Part shown: one piece after another, positions 1 to 9,292 of the stretch
Layout of the letters: each line of letters starts with the position of its first letter
Numbering within the stretch: the first letter of the stretch is position 1
NCBI RefSeq assembly: GCF_000220985.1
Contig: NZ_AFRW01000123.1
Coordinates: 1 to 40,659 of the forward strand
Source of the DNA: Nesterenkonia sp. F
Lineage (GTDB): Bacteria; Actinomycetota; Actinomycetes; Actinomycetales; Micrococcaceae
Length of the DNA stretch: 40,659 nt
Direction of reading: 5' to 3'
Notes under the pieces: generated by a model
Seen by the model: the letters and a program-made list of their open reading frames with translations, nothing else
Databases searched by the model: none
Told to the model about the DNA's origin: nothing
Translations under genes and position numbers: made by a program

Positions 1-28
1 CTGCTCAGGCTGCTCAGGCTGCTCAGGC
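1..28 (-). repeat. 9-base tandem repeat in the sbcC coiled coil
   Basis: Three copies of CTGCTCAGG on the plus strand encode Pro-Glu-Gln repeats in the second coiled-coil arm of SbcC. The array runs off the window edge, so its full copy number is unknown. Confidence 0.8.
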
Positions 29-1865
29 TCTGCCGCTTCCCCGGCGAGCTCGGTCAACCGTCGCCGCGATTCGGCCACCGCCTCCTCGGCGACGCGCAGC
101 TGCGCCTGGACCTGCTCTCGGGCAGTCTGGGCGGCCACCGCCTCCTGGCGGGCGTCCTCGACCTGCTGCTCGGTGATCGGCTCGGCGTCCTCGCGGCGAT
201 GGGCCGGATCGGGATGCTCCGTCGCCCCGCAGACGGCGCAGGGGGCACCGGGCTCGAGCTGCTCGGAGAGCCGCTGGGCGACCAGCCGCAGATGGCGGTC
301 AAGCAGATCGCGGTGGACGGCGGAGGCCTGCTCCCAGGCCGTCTGCCGCGCCTGCAGGTCCGCCCGCAGCACCTCGACCCGGGCCGACCCCGAGTCCCGC
401 TCCTCGACGAGCTCCACGCGGCGTGCGGCCTGCTGGGCGGCGGCCCCGACGGCCTCGACGGCGGCGTCGAGCTCCTCCGGATCGCGACGGGCCGCTTCGT
501 CCTGCTCGATCTCGTCGACGAGGGTGCTCTGCTGGGCGGTCCGCTCGGCCTGCGCGGCGTCGAGCTCCTCCAGCGTCCGGAGGAGCTCGGCCCGGCGCCG
601 TCGACGACGTCGCTGCGCCTTCTCCAGTCCCGCGACGTCGTCGGCGGTGAGCCGGCCGCGCAGCTGGCTGGACTCGGCCAGCACGCTCTCCAGCGCGGTC
701 TCCTGGGCGCTCTCGTCAGGGGCTTCCGCGGCCTGCTCCCCCGCGACGGCAGCGCCTCCGGCACCGAGAGGTCGTCCTGGCCGGCGAGCGCCTCGGCGGC
801 CTCGGCCACCACCACCTCGGCCTCGGCGCGTCGGCGGGCGACGGTCGTGGCGGCTTCGTCCGCGGAATGCACCCAGCGCAGGATCTCGGCGGCCTGGTCG
901 TCGGCGGCGAGCGCGGCGCGGGCGACGGAGATATCCTCATCGGCGCCGCGATGCCGGGCGAACTCCTCGCGGTGCTGCTCCGCGCGCAGCAGCCGCGTGC
1001 GACGACGGCGCAGCTCCTCAGCCTCCTCGCCGGCGTGCTGGGCCTGTTCCGCACGCACCGCGGCGTCGACGGCGAGGTCGCGGGCATGCCAGGCGGCGAG
1101 CTGCTCGACGGTGTCCTCGAGCTCCTCGGCGGCCACGGCGTCGAACAGTCCGTCCTCAGCGCCTGCTGCGGACCCTGCGAGGGCCGGTCCCAGCAGCTGC
1201 GCGGCGCCGTGGCGGACGATCTCGGCATTCTCCGCCGCCCGGGTCTCGACCTGCTCCAGCCGGCGGCCGAGCACCCGTGCCTCCTCCACCGCCTGATCCT
1301 CCAGCCGGCGGAAGACGCTGGTGTCGAAGAGCCGTTGGAGCAGCTTCTGCTTCTCCGCGCTGCCGGCGTGCAGGAACTCGGCGAACTGGCCCTGCGGCAG
1401 CAGGATCACCTGGGTGAACTGCGCCCGGTCCAGCGGCAGGATCTCGTGCATCTCCTTGCCCACGGCCTGGGTGCCGCTGGTGGCCTCGCGCCAGACGGCG
1501 CCGTCGTGCTCCTGCAGCACCGCCGTCGGATTGCCCTTCACGCTGCCGTGCTTCGCCCGTCGACTGGGCCGGGTGTGCTGGGGCGTGCGGGTGATCCTGC
1601 GCCGTCGCCCGTCCAGGCTGAACTCCAGGACCACCTCCGGGATGCGGCCGGGCGGGGCGTGGTGGCTCTGCAGTCCGCGCGCGTCGCGCCGGCCGGGCAC
1701 GTCGCCGTAGAGGGCGAAGGTGATCGCGTCCAGCACTGTGGTCTTGCCCGATCCGGTGCGACCGTTGAGCAGGAAGAGCCCGTCGGCGCTCAGCGCGTCG
1801 AAGTCGATGCGCTCGGTGCCGGGGAAGGCGCCGAAGGCCGTCAGCGTCAGGGCGTGGATCTTCAT
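1..1865 (-). CDS. sbcC: Exonuclease subunit SbcC, 3' end outside window, one-base frameshift as given
   Basis: SbcC is the SMC-like ATPase of the SbcCD (Rad50/Mre11-type) nuclease that opens hairpins and processes DNA ends. The N-terminal frame shows the ATPase head: Walker A GRTGSGKTT at residues 35-43 and a Q-loop QVILLPQGQF near 152-161, followed by coiled coil. The zinc hook CAVCG lies at 240-226, but in a different frame from the start. The two frames join if one base is added to the run of five C (plus strand) at 738-742; the joined protein then reads smoothly as coiled coil through the hook and stays open to base 1, where it has PEQ repeats. The second ATPase half is outside the window. 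The ATG at 1865 overlaps the sbcD stop (ATGA), so the two are one operon. Product call is firm; whether the frameshift is real is not known. Confidence 0.93.
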
Positions 1866-3106
1866 CGCACCCCTCCGGTCTCGGCGCGGACGGCGGCCAG
1901 CGCCTCGTCGATGAGTCCCCGCTCCTCCTCCGAGGCGCCGCGCCCGCGGACGTGGGCGAGGAAGGCCCCGACCACCTCCGGCTCGGTGCGGGCGGCCTCC
2001 ACCGCCGCGGAATAGGTCGGCGGCTCCTCCGGACGCTGGGGAGGACGGTGGGTGAAGGTCGCCAGATGCGGGTAGGCCTGCTGCACCCGCTGGTGGGCGC
2101 GCTCGGGGCGGATCTCGTCGGTCAGCGTGATCTGTACGAAGGACTCCGCGTGGGCGGCGACGGTGTCTTCGTCGAGGATCTCGTCGATCGTTCCTTCGAG
2201 CCGGGCCAGCGGTCGGCCGATGGACCAGTCCAGCGGGCGAGGTTCGACCTCCGGCGTCGCGCTGTCCCAGAGCCAGGCGCCCTTGGCCTGGTCGGTCTCG
2301 GAGAAGGAGAGGCGCAGCGGCGAGCCGCTGTAGCGCACGGTCTCGCTGAGCCGCTGACGCCCGTGCAGATGCCCCAGGGCGACCTGGTCGAAGCCGTCGA
2401 AGACCTCCAGCGGGACCACGGCCAGCCCGCCGGCGGTCTCCTCGTCGTGGATGGCCGACTCGCCGGTCGGCACGTCGGCGCCGATGATCCGCTCGGAGTC
2501 ACTGCCCACTCCGCGGGCCGCGAAGAGATGGGCCATCACCACGGTGCGCACCGGCGCTTCCGGGACGACGCCGTCGACCGAGCCGGCGGCGACCTGCTCG
2601 GCGCGGGCGGCGACGTCGGCACGGATGCGGTCGGTGACCGCACGCATCACCGCAGTGTGCGTCGCCCGCGCCAGGCCCAGGCGAGGGCCGATCAGCTGCG
2701 GCTCCAGATACGGGATCCCATAGACCAGCTGCAGCGCCGAGCCGTCGGGCTCGGGCAGCATCACCGGGGTCCAGGCGTCCTCCAGGGCGGTGCGCAGGTG
2801 CACGCCCGAACGGCGCATCAGCGCCGAGCCGAAGCCCAGTCGCCGGGCGGAATCGTGGTTGCCGGAGGTGATGATCACCTGGACGCCGGTCTCGACCAGG
2901 CGCTTCAGGCAGTCCTCGAGCATGGTGACCGCCCACTCCGGCGGCAGGGCGCGGTCGTGGACGTCGCCCGAGACCAGCAGCACGTCGACCCCCTCCTCCA
3001 CGACGGCGGCGCAGACGGTCTCCAGCATCTCCTGCTGCGCGTCGCGCAGCGAGGTGCCGTGGAAGCCGCGGCCCAGGTGCCAGTCGGAGGTGTGCAGCCA
3101 ACGCAT
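1862..3106 (-). CDS. sbcD: Exonuclease subunit SbcD (Mre11-type phosphoesterase)
   Basis: SbcD is the calcineurin-like metal-dependent nuclease subunit of SbcCD. The 414-residue protein carries the family motifs in order: HTSDWHLGRGFHG at residues 4-16, SGDVHDR, ITSGNHDSARR, a late VMAHLF and GHLHGRQ; together these supply the Asp/His/Asn ligands for two Mn ions. The reading frame stays open upstream, but the family N-terminus begins exactly at the ATG at 3106. Upstream of it is GGTGGAG, which can act as a ribosome site; TACGGT six bases before the ATG could instead be a -10 box of a leaderless mRNA. The stop overlaps the sbcC start by four bases, so translation is probably coupled. Length is normal. 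Confidence 0.95.
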   Translation of the reverse strand: MRWLHTSDWHLGRGFHGTSLRDAQQEMLETVCAAVVEEGVDVLLVSGDVHDRALPPEWAVTMLEDCLKRLVETGVQVIITSGNHDSARRLGFGSALMRRSGVHLRTALEDAWTPVMLPEPDGSALQLVYGIPYLEPQLIGPRLGLARATHTAVMRAVTDRIRADVAARAEQVAAGSVDGVVPEAPVRTVVMAHLFAARGVGSDSERIIGADVPTGESAIHDEETAGGLAVVPLEVFDGFDQVALGHLHGRQRLSETVRYSGSPLRLSFSETDQAKGAWLWDSATPEVEPRPLDWSIGRPLARLEGTIDEILDEDTVAAHAESFVQITLTDEIRPERAHQRVQQAYPHLATFTHRPPQRPEEPPTYSAAVEAARTEPEVVGAFLAHVRGRGASEEERGLIDEALAAVRAETGGVR

Positions 3107-3223
3107 GGCTCCACCGTATCGACGGGGCCGGACGCATCGGCCCGCGGCGCGCGTGTGACGTGGATCCGGCCCCGCGCCTGACGGCCGGAGGCGCATCGGA
3201 CCCTCCTGCCTCCAGGCTGATTC

Positions 3224-3238
3224 CAGAGACTGTCTCTG
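3224..3238. promoter_or_regulatory. 15-base palindrome in the sbcD / 3275 divergent gap
   Basis: CAGAGAC-T-GTCTCTG has 7-base perfect arms and lies 37 bases before the GTG of the next gene and about 120 bases before sbcD. It could be an operator or a small hairpin in the leader of the plus-strand gene. It does not match the actinobacterial LexA box as I know it. Confidence 0.4.
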
Positions 3239-3274
3239 CCGCAGTTCTGACGTGTCGCCCCGAAGAGGAGAAGT

Positions 3275-3817
3275 GTGCCGATCACCCCGGAGGAGATCGA
3301 CGCCGCCGACGCCCTCGTCCGCGAACGATTCGACCACGCACGTCTCGTCGAGGCGTCCCTGGCGTCCGGAGACTCGCGGACCGGGGCCGCCAGGCTGGCC
3401 CGATGGGCACCTGACGCCTCCGAAGCGCAGGTGGATCACCTGGTCGCGGAGGAGTCGCAGGACGAGACGGTGTCGATCTCCGTGCGCACTGTCCGCGATC
3501 TGCCCAGTCCTCATGTCCTGCGGCGCATGCACGGTCAGGCGATCATGCAGCGCAATCATGCCCGGTACCGGCCCTCCGCCGTCGGCGCGACGGATGAGGC
3601 CCGGGCCGTCAGGATCAGTCTCGACGGAGAGCCCGTCGCAGCGCTGCGCTGGGACGAGGAGGAGAGCTGGTGGCTCGCCGCCGACCTGGCGGACGGCACC
3701 GCCGTCGTCGTCACCGGGACGGTCGGCACACCGGTGACCACTGAGCTGCGCACGGTCACCGATGTGGAGCCGCTGCTGGCCGCCCGCCGCAGACACCTGC
3801 TGCCCACGCCGGGCTGA
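3275..3817 (+). CDS. Conserved-looking protein of unknown function, 180 aa
   Basis: I do not recognise a family. The product is a soluble acidic alpha/beta-looking protein with no signal peptide, membrane segment or cysteine cluster. It opens with a helical segment rich in Asp, Glu and Ala, has a charged middle (RRMHGQAIMQRNHARYRP near 88-105), then a likely beta-rich end containing the pattern EPVAALRWDEEESWWLAADL. The GTG start is chosen because GAAGAGGAG lies just upstream at good spacing. The next gene starts 34 bases after its stop on the same strand, so the two may be co-transcribed. Codon use matches its neighbours, which supports a real gene. Confidence 0.7.
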   Translation: MPITPEEIDAADALVRERFDHARLVEASLASGDSRTGAARLARWAPDASEAQVDHLVAEESQDETVSISVRTVRDLPSPHVLRRMHGQAIMQRNHARYRPSAVGATDEARAVRISLDGEPVAALRWDEEESWWLAADLADGTAVVVTGTVGTPVTTELRTVTDVEPLLAARRRHLLPTPG

Positions 3818-3851
3818 CCGACTGGATCCACAGACGTGGTTGGATAGTGCC

Positions 3852-4810
3852 GTGACACCACCGAGCCCCTCCCCCACGCCGTCCGAGCACCCCGAGACGC
3901 CGCAGGCCTCGGCAGCTGATCTGCTGCTGATCGAGCGGCTGCCGTCGGTGCTCGCCGCCGCCCTGCCGGACGAGGACTCGGGACAGGGATCGAACCGGAG
4001 ACAGACGGAGGCGCCGGCCGACGGCTCGTCCGAGGCATCGTCCGCGTCCGACGCTGCGGTCCACGCCGAGGCGCTGCATCAGCTCTGCCTGGCCGACGGG
4101 CTCCTGGAGCTGCTCGACTGGACGCACCAGGGCGTCGGCGCCGATCCGCTGGCCTGCTTCTGGCTGGCCGCGCTGCGCTGGCACCGGCTGGTCACCGGCG
4201 GCTTCCCCGAGGCGGCCCCGCGTCCGCCGTCGCGCAGCGTCGACGAGCAGCTCTCGGCCCGGCTGCGCGCCGCGGGCAGGACCTCCGGTCCCCAGCAGGA
4301 TGGCGCCGTACCCCTGGCGGTGCGCCCCGGCACCGAGACCCCCGGCGTCGACGGTCTGGCCGCCGGGGAGATGGCCTATCCCACCGCACCGGCGCAGCCG
4401 GAGCTCGACGACCCGACGGTGCTGCTGCGTCTGGTCCCGCTGGCGCTGGTGCCCTATATCGACGATGCGCTGCGCGAGCAGTGGGTCCGCCAGGCGACGG
4501 CTCTGACCCACGGGCATCCGCTGATCCTGGACCGCGCGCAGCGCCTGGTCCATCTGTTCCGCCGCGCCGCCTCTGCTCCGGCGGCCGAGCTCGCCGAGCA
4601 TGCCGACTCGCTGGGCGGCGAGCTCGACGAGCTGCTCGCCGGCGCGGAGGGCGAGGCCCCGGTGAGCTCGACGCCGCGCAGACGCTGCGCCGCCAGCTGC
4701 AGGCGCTGCTCGACCTGGCGCAGTCGCCGATCGCCGACGACGGCGACGTCCCCGCCGCGCTGACCGAGCTGGTCGCCGAGTGGCGGAGGGTCACGCTGCC
4801 CGCCGGCTGA
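3852..4810 (+). CDS. Degenerate ADP-ribosylglycohydrolase-like protein, one-base frameshift as given
   Basis: The middle resembles ADP-ribosylglycohydrolase (DraG-type) proteins of actinobacteria: a helix ADGLLELLDW, then ACFWLAALRW, TVLLRLVPLALVPY and ALTHGHP occur in the family's order and spacing. The acidic motifs that bind the two Mg ions (an N-terminal G-D-A-x-G and a TDDT-type motif) are missing; a Ser/Ala/Asp-rich stretch stands there instead. I infer a non-catalytic homologue. The start is the GTG at 3852, downstream of the previous stop; no strong ribosome site is visible. The frame changes at the C run 4657-4660: adding one C joins the N-terminal frame to an in-frame tail with a clean helical end ALTELVAEWRRVTLPAG, giving about 319 residues. 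Family assignment is moderate. Confidence 0.6.
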
Positions 4811-4855
4811 CCGGCCGGCAGGAGCAGTCGCCCGGATCGGGCCGCCGACCGGTCA
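4808..4855. terminator. Possible bidirectional terminator between convergent genes
   Basis: TGACCGG at 4808-4814 pairs with CCGGTCA at 4849-4855, and the arms include the stop codons of both converging genes. The closing stem is short (7 bp) with a GC-rich inner part and no U-tract, so this is a weak call. Confidence 0.4.
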
Positions 4856-5962
4856 GTCGGCGAGGTCGCGGGCGATCGGCCACGCCTCCCCGAGCAGCTC
4901 GGCGAGCTCCGGCTCGGAGAGCAGCCGGATCGGCTGGCCGCCGGCGAGGCGGCGCAGCGCGTCACGAGCCTTGTTGCTGGCCAGCGGGCCGTCGAGCAGC
5001 ACCGGAGCCTCGGCTTCCCCGCCGAGCACGCCATCGGCCTCCCTGACGTCGCTGCTGACCGACGCCAGCTCCTCGCCCACGGCGCCGTCGCCGACGACCA
5101 GCATCGTGGTGCCGGCGGTGACCCGGGAGCTCGTCCGCGCCCCGTGGGCGGCGACCAGACGCTTCGCCTCGCCGCGGGCCACGCCCAGGCCGCCGGTGAA
5201 GACCAGGTGCTGGCCGTGCAGCGGGTGGGCGGGATCCGCCCCGACGGCGGGCGGCAGGTTCTTCCCCTCGTCCTGCCAGCGCATCAGGTCCGGCAGCTGA
5301 TCGTCGGGGACGGTGATCCGCCGGGCGTCGAAGATCGGGCCCATCGTGCGCACCTGGCGCGTCGCCCGCGACTCGCGGGCCGGGCGTCCCTGCCAGCGCG
5401 GCAGGTCATGGGTCTGCAGTCCCAGCGAACCGGCGAGGCCGTCGAGGTCGTCGGTCCCGCGCCGCGCGGCGATGTGCACCGCCACGGCCGCACAGGCCCG
5501 TGCGTCGTCGAGGGCATGATGGTGGTGGCGCAGCTCGTGGCCTGCCGCGGCGGCCGCCGACGGCAGCGCGTGGGAGTCCAGAGCCAGGACCTCCCGGGAG
5601 AGCTGGACGGTGCACCAGGCGCTCAGCCCCGGCGAAGACATCCCGCTGACCTCCAGCGCCGAGCGGAAGACCTCGATGTCGAAGGCCGCGTTGTGCGCGA
5701 CCAGCACGTCCTCGCCGACGAACGCTGAGATCTCGGCGAAGAGTTCGGCGAAGCGGGGGCGGTCGGCCACCTGCTCGGCGCTGATCCCGTGGACGGCGAC
5801 GTTGGCCGGATCGAAGCGGTCGAATCCCTGCGGCGGACGCATCGTCGCATAGTGGGCGTCGACCTCGACGCCGTCGCGCACCCGCACCAGTCCGATCGAA
5901 CAGGGGGAGCCGCGGAATCCGTTGGCCGTCTCGAAGTCGACGGCGGTGAAGTCCAGGCTCAC
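4853..5962 (-). CDS. DEDDh 3'-5' exonuclease with C-terminal BRCT domain
   Basis: This is a DnaQ/epsilon-like exonuclease fused to a BRCT domain, about 369 residues. The exonuclease fold shows VDFETAN (catalytic Asp and Glu at about residues 9 and 11), HNAAFDIEVF (third acidic residue) and HHHALDDARA (catalytic His and Asp). The BRCT part starts near HPLHGQHLVFTGGLG with the expected GTGG-like turn and MLVVGD strand. It is not the polymerase III epsilon subunit but a stand-alone repair or proofreading exonuclease; the exact substrate is unknown. The GTG at 5962 gives a GTGA overlap with the rdgB stop and an upstream AGGAG, so I prefer it; an in-frame GTG at 5989 would add nine residues. It is the last gene of the clpS-to-exonuclease operon. 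Confidence 0.88.
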   Translation of the reverse strand: MSLDFTAVDFETANGFRGSPCSIGLVRVRDGVEVDAHYATMRPPQGFDRFDPANVAVHGISAEQVADRPRFAELFAEISAFVGEDVLVAHNAAFDIEVFRSALEVSGMSSPGLSAWCTVQLSREVLALDSHALPSAAAAAGHELRHHHHALDDARACAAVAVHIAARRGTDDLDGLAGSLGLQTHDLPRWQGRPARESRATRQVRTMGPIFDARRITVPDDQLPDLMRWQDEGKNLPPAVGADPAHPLHGQHLVFTGGLGVARGEAKRLVAAHGARTSSRVTAGTTMLVVGDGAVGEELASVSSDVREADGVLGGEAEAPVLLDGPLASNKARDALRRLAGGQPIRLLSEPELAELLGEAWPIARDLAD

Positions 5963-6633
5963 CGGCCGCCGTGCTCCTGACCGGGCCACTGATGGCCGGC
6001 CGCCTCGCCGGCCAGCGCCGCGGCCATCGGCGCGCGCAGAGCCGCGAAGGCCTTCCCCCGGTGAGAGATGGCGTTCTTCTCGGCCATGCTCAGCTCCGCG
6101 CAGCTGCGCGTCTCGCCCGCCGGACGCAGGATCGGGTCATACCCGAACCCATCCTCTCCCCTGGGCTCAGTCAGCAGCGTCCCCTCGAGGCGACCATGAC
6201 GCACGATCTCGGTGCCGTCGGGCAGCACCAAGGCCGCGCAGCAGACGAAGGCCGCCGCCCGATGCTCCTCGCCGATGTCGGCCAGCTGCTCGAGCAGCAG
6301 CTGCAGGTTCCGTGCGTCCGAGGCCCGCGCCCCGGCCCAGCGGGCGGAGAAGATGCCGGGCGCCCCGCCGAGGACGTCGACGGCGAGCCCGGAGTCGTCG
6401 GCGACGGCGGCCAGACCGGTCTCCGCCGTGACGGCGCGGGCCTTCAGCAGGGCGTTCTGCTCGAAGGTCACCCCCGTCTCGGCCACCGGCGTGCAGCCTG
6501 CCGTGCCGGCGTCGACGACGGCGCTCTCCAGGTCCACACCGGCGTCCGAGACCTCCGGGGCCTCGGCCAGCAGGGCCTGCAGTTCGCGCAGCTTGCCCTG
6601 ATTATGGGTGGCCAGCACCAGGGACGGGTGCAT
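5959..6633 (-). CDS. rdgB: Non-canonical purine NTP pyrophosphatase (RdgB/HAM1)
   Basis: The enzyme hydrolyses dITP, ITP and XTP to monophosphates and so keeps deaminated purines out of DNA and RNA. The 224-residue protein begins LATHNQGKLREL, the typical substrate-binding start, and has TFEQNALLKA, ADDSGLAVDVLGGAPG with the active-site Asp pair, EDGFGYDPI and AEKNAISHRGKA, all in family order. The ATG at 6633 overlaps the rph stop by one base (TGATG). The rph-rdgB pairing is the same in many bacteria. Nothing looks damaged. Confidence 0.97.
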   Translation of the reverse strand: MHPSLVLATHNQGKLRELQALLAEAPEVSDAGVDLESAVVDAGTAGCTPVAETGVTFEQNALLKARAVTAETGLAAVADDSGLAVDVLGGAPGIFSARWAGARASDARNLQLLLEQLADIGEEHRAAAFVCCAALVLPDGTEIVRHGRLEGTLLTEPRGEDGFGYDPILRPAGETRSCAELSMAEKNAISHRGKAFAALRAPMAAALAGEAAGHQWPGQEHGGR

Positions 6634-7412
6634 CAGGGCCGCCCCGGCGTCGTGGGCAGCTCCTCGGCGAGTGCCCGCCGCTGGTGCTCGGTCAGCTCGG
6701 CGGTGCCCTGCAGGGCGAGGTCCAGCAGCCGGTCGAGCTCGCCGCGGCCGAAGGCCGCGCCCTCGGCGGTGCCCTGGATCTCGACGAAGTCGCCCTCGCC
6801 GGTGGCCACGACGTTCATGTCCGTCTCGGCGGTGGAGTCCTCGGTGTAGGGCAGGTCCAGCACCGGGGTGCCGTCGGGCAGGATGCCCACGGAGATCGCG
6901 GCCACCGAGCTGGTCAGCACCTTCGCCGATCGGGCGACGTGTCCCTTCCGGCGAGCCCACTCGATCGCGTCGGCCAGCGCCACGTAGGCGCCGGTGATCG
7001 CCGCGGTGCGGGTGCCTCCATCGGCCTGCAGCACGTCGCAGTCCAGCGTGATCATGTTCTCCCCGAGAGCCTCGGTGTCGACGGCGGCGCGCAGCGCGCG
7101 GCCCACGAGTCGGGAGATCTCGTGCGTGCGCCCGCCGATCTTGCCCTTGACCGACTCGCGCGGCGAGCGGCTGCCGGTCGCCCGGGGCAGCATGGCGTAT
7201 TCGGCGGTGACCCAGCCGCTGCCGCGGCCCTTGAGCCAGCGCGGCACCGTCTCCTCGAACGACGCCGTGCACAGCACCCGGGTCTCGCCGAACTCGATGA
7301 GCACCGAGCCCTCGGCGTGGGTCGACCAGCCGCGGGTGATGCGCACCTCGCGGAGCTGGTCAGGGGTGCGTCCGTCGCTGCGCAGATGGTTTTCAGTCAC
7401 GCGTGTTCTCAC
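6633..7412 (-). CDS. rph: Ribonuclease PH
   Basis: RNase PH is a phosphorolytic 3'-5' exoribonuclease that trims tRNA 3' ends. The protein (259 residues, slightly long because of the N-terminus) contains [13 protein letters not shown], the [13 protein letters not shown] strand, [19 protein letters not shown] and the phosphate-site region [17 protein letters not shown]. The first GTG at 7412 has GAGAGGA very close to it; the in-frame GTG at 7400 is an alternative that would shorten the protein by four residues. It sits 48 bases behind the MBL gene and is translationally coupled to rdgB. Confidence 0.96.
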   Translation of the reverse strand: MRTRVTENHLRSDGRTPDQLREVRITRGWSTHAEGSVLIEFGETRVLCTASFEETVPRWLKGRGSGWVTAEYAMLPRATGSRSPRESVKGKIGGRTHEISRLVGRALRAAVDTEALGENMITLDCDVLQADGGTRTAAITGAYVALADAIEWARRKGHVARSAKVLTSSVAAISVGILPDGTPVLDLPYTEDSTAETDMNVVATGEGDFVEIQGTAEGAAFGRGELDRLLDLALQGTAELTEHQRRALAEELPTTPGRP

Positions 7413-7460
7413 AGTCCTCTCGGGAGTTCGGGGGGCTCAGTGGGGCTCAGGGGCCCGTGG

Positions 7461-8285
7461 TCAGGCATCGGCGACGGTTCGTCGCGGCGGGGCCGGCTCG
7501 ACCTGGTAGGTCACGCCGGCCACGGCCACGGCGAGCTCGCCGTCGTAGACTTCGCGGGCCTTGTCCAGCAGGGTCCGCTGGGAGGTCCAGACCGGGATGT
7601 GGGTCAGCAGCATGCGCCCGACGCCGGCCTCGGCGCCGGTCAGCCCGGCGCGGCGTCCATTGAGGTGCACGCCCTCGAGATGGTCGTCGCGGCCGTCCTC
7701 GAAGGCGGCCTCGCAGAGCAGCACGTCGGCGCCGCGGGAGGCCTCGATCAGCCCCTCGCAGGCGTCGGTGTCGCCCGAGTAGGTCAGCGTGCGGACCTCG
7801 CCGCCGGCCCCCTCGGCGACCTCCACGCGCAGCGCGTAGGCCTCCTCGATGGGATGGCGCACCGGCACCGGGGTGATGGTGAAGGGACCGACCGTCTCCG
7901 GGGTGCGCGACCGCCAGTCGCGGAAGTCGAAGTCCGGGTGCATCCCCGGGTCGGTCTCCAGCCCGTAGGCGCTGGCGATGCGCTCGTCGGTGCCGGTGGG
8001 CCCGTAGACCGGGACATGCTTGCCGGGCCAGCCACCGGGGCGCCAGCGGATGGCCACGTGCAGCCCGCAGAGATCCATGAAGTGATCCGGGTGCAGATGC
8101 GTCAGGCAGACTGCGTCGAGATCCTCGAGCGCCATGTGCTGCTGCAGCTTCCCCAGCGCTCCGTTGCCCAGGTCCAGGATGATCCGCCAGGTGCGGCCCT
8201 CGTGCTCGGCGCTGAGCAGATAGCAGGACGCCGGGGACTCCGGCCCGGGGAACGACCCGCTGCATCCGATGATCGTCAGTTCCAT
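7461..8285 (-). CDS. MBL-fold hydrolase, Rv1339-like class II cAMP phosphodiesterase family
   Basis: This 274-residue metallo-beta-lactamase-fold protein has the metal-binding motif [10 protein letters not shown], a later [10 protein letters not shown] (bridging Asp) and LLTHIPVW. The start [20 protein letters not shown] is typical of the RNase Z/class II phosphodiesterase branch. Its place between murI and rph matches Rv1338-Rv1339-Rv1340 of Mycobacterium tuberculosis, where the Rv1339 product has been reported as an atypical cAMP phosphodiesterase. I infer the same role here from fold and gene order; RNase Z is the main alternative, but the neighbourhood argues against it. The ATG at 8285 lies inside the end of murI (10-base overlap). 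Confidence 0.85.
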   Translation of the reverse strand: MELTIIGCSGSFPGPESPASCYLLSAEHEGRTWRIILDLGNGALGKLQQHMALEDLDAVCLTHLHPDHFMDLCGLHVAIRWRPGGWPGKHVPVYGPTGTDERIASAYGLETDPGMHPDFDFRDWRSRTPETVGPFTITPVPVRHPIEEAYALRVEVAEGAGGEVRTLTYSGDTDACEGLIEASRGADVLLCEAAFEDGRDDHLEGVHLNGRRAGLTGAEAGVGRMLLTHIPVWTSQRTLLDKAREVYDGELAVAVAGVTYQVEPAPPRRTVADA

Positions 8286-9292
8286 GTGCTGCCCAGCCCT
8301 CGGTCGACGTCTCCGCCGGCGGGACGCGCACCCGCCGCCGGGTCGGCCGACTGTCCGGCGGCCCCGGCGGAGACGGCGTCCCCCGACGATCCTCTCGCTG
8401 CCGCCAGCATATCCGGGGTGATCCTCCGGATCACACCGGTGGGATAGGTCTCGGTGACATGGTCGATGCGGCGCACGGAGGCCACCTCGGGCCCCAGGAA
8501 CCGTCGAGCGAGCTGCTGGAAGGCTTCGGCGTCGCCGGTGGAGAGGAAGCTGTGCTCGCCCGCGTCGGGCGTGTCGCCGGGATTGAGCAGTCCGTGGCGG
8601 GTCAGCGCCACGAAGAGGTCCTTGGCCGTCTCCTCCGCCGAGGAGACCAGCGTGACCTTCTCGCCCATGACGTAGGAGACCACGCCGGTCAGCAGCGGGT
8701 AGTGAGTGCATCCCAGCACCAAGGTGTCGACGGCGGCCGCCTGCAGCGGGGCCAGGTACTCCTCGGCCAGCGCGATCAGCTCGTCGGAGGCGGTGATGCC
8801 GCGCTCGACGAACTCCACGAACCGCGGACAGGCCGCACCGTGCACCTGCAGGTGCGGCGCCGCGGCGAAGGCGTCCTCATAGGCGCGCGAGCCGATCGTC
8901 GCAGAGGTGCCGATGACGCCGATGCTGCCGCTGCGGGTCGCCGCGGCCGCGCGTCGCGCCGCCGGCTGGATGACTTCGACCACGGGGATCCCGTACCGCG
9001 CGGTGTAGCGTTCCCGCGCGTCGCGCAGCACCGCCGCCGAGGCCGAGTTGCAGGCGATGACCAGGGCCTTGACCCCGGCGTCGACGAGTTCGTCCATCAC
9101 GCCCACCGCATGGGCGCGGACCCGGGCGATGGGCAGCGGCCCGTAGGGACCGTGGGCCGTGTCGCCGATGTAGATCAGCCGCTCGTCGGGCAGCTGGTCG
9201 AGCACGGCGCGGGCGACCGTCAGGCCGCCGACGCCGGAGTCGAAGATCCCGATGGGGGCCTGACGGCCGCGATCGTGGCCGCCGACCCTCAT
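8276..9292 (-). CDS. murI: Glutamate racemase
   Basis: MurI makes D-glutamate for peptidoglycan. Core motifs are [16 protein letters not shown], the catalytic-cysteine loops [12 protein letters not shown] and LGCTHYPLL, and [12 protein letters not shown]. At 338 residues it is longer than the usual 265-290: the family fold ends near RITPDM and a tail of about 45 residues rich in Ala, Gly and Asp follows, probably disordered. The ATG at 9292 overlaps the DUF2017 stop (ATGA). The gene's end overlaps the next gene, so this whole block is tightly coupled. Confidence 0.96.
   Translation of the reverse strand: MRVGGHDRGRQAPIGIFDSGVGGLTVARAVLDQLPDERLIYIGDTAHGPYGPLPIARVRAHAVGVMDELVDAGVKALVIACNSASAAVLRDARERYTARYGIPVVEVIQPAARRAAAATRSGSIGVIGTSATIGSRAYEDAFAAAPHLQVHGAACPRFVEFVERGITASDELIALAEEYLAPLQAAAVDTLVLGCTHYPLLTGVVSYVMGEKVTLVSSAEETAKDLFVALTRHGLLNPGDTPDAGEHSFLSTGDAEAFQQLARRFLGPEVASVRRIDHVTETYPTGVIRRITPDMLAAARGSSGDAVSAGAAGQSADPAAGARPAGGDVDRGLGSTWN

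Noticed and set aside
3107-3877. Long upstream extension of the sbcD frame
   Set aside because: The extension runs antisense through the 3275-3817 gene, and the SbcD family N-terminus starts exactly at the ATG at 3106.
5959-7272. A 437-codon frame spanning rdgB and antisense-free upstream sequence
   Set aside because: Only the part from 6633 down matches RdgB. The upstream part is an out-of-frame reading of rph.
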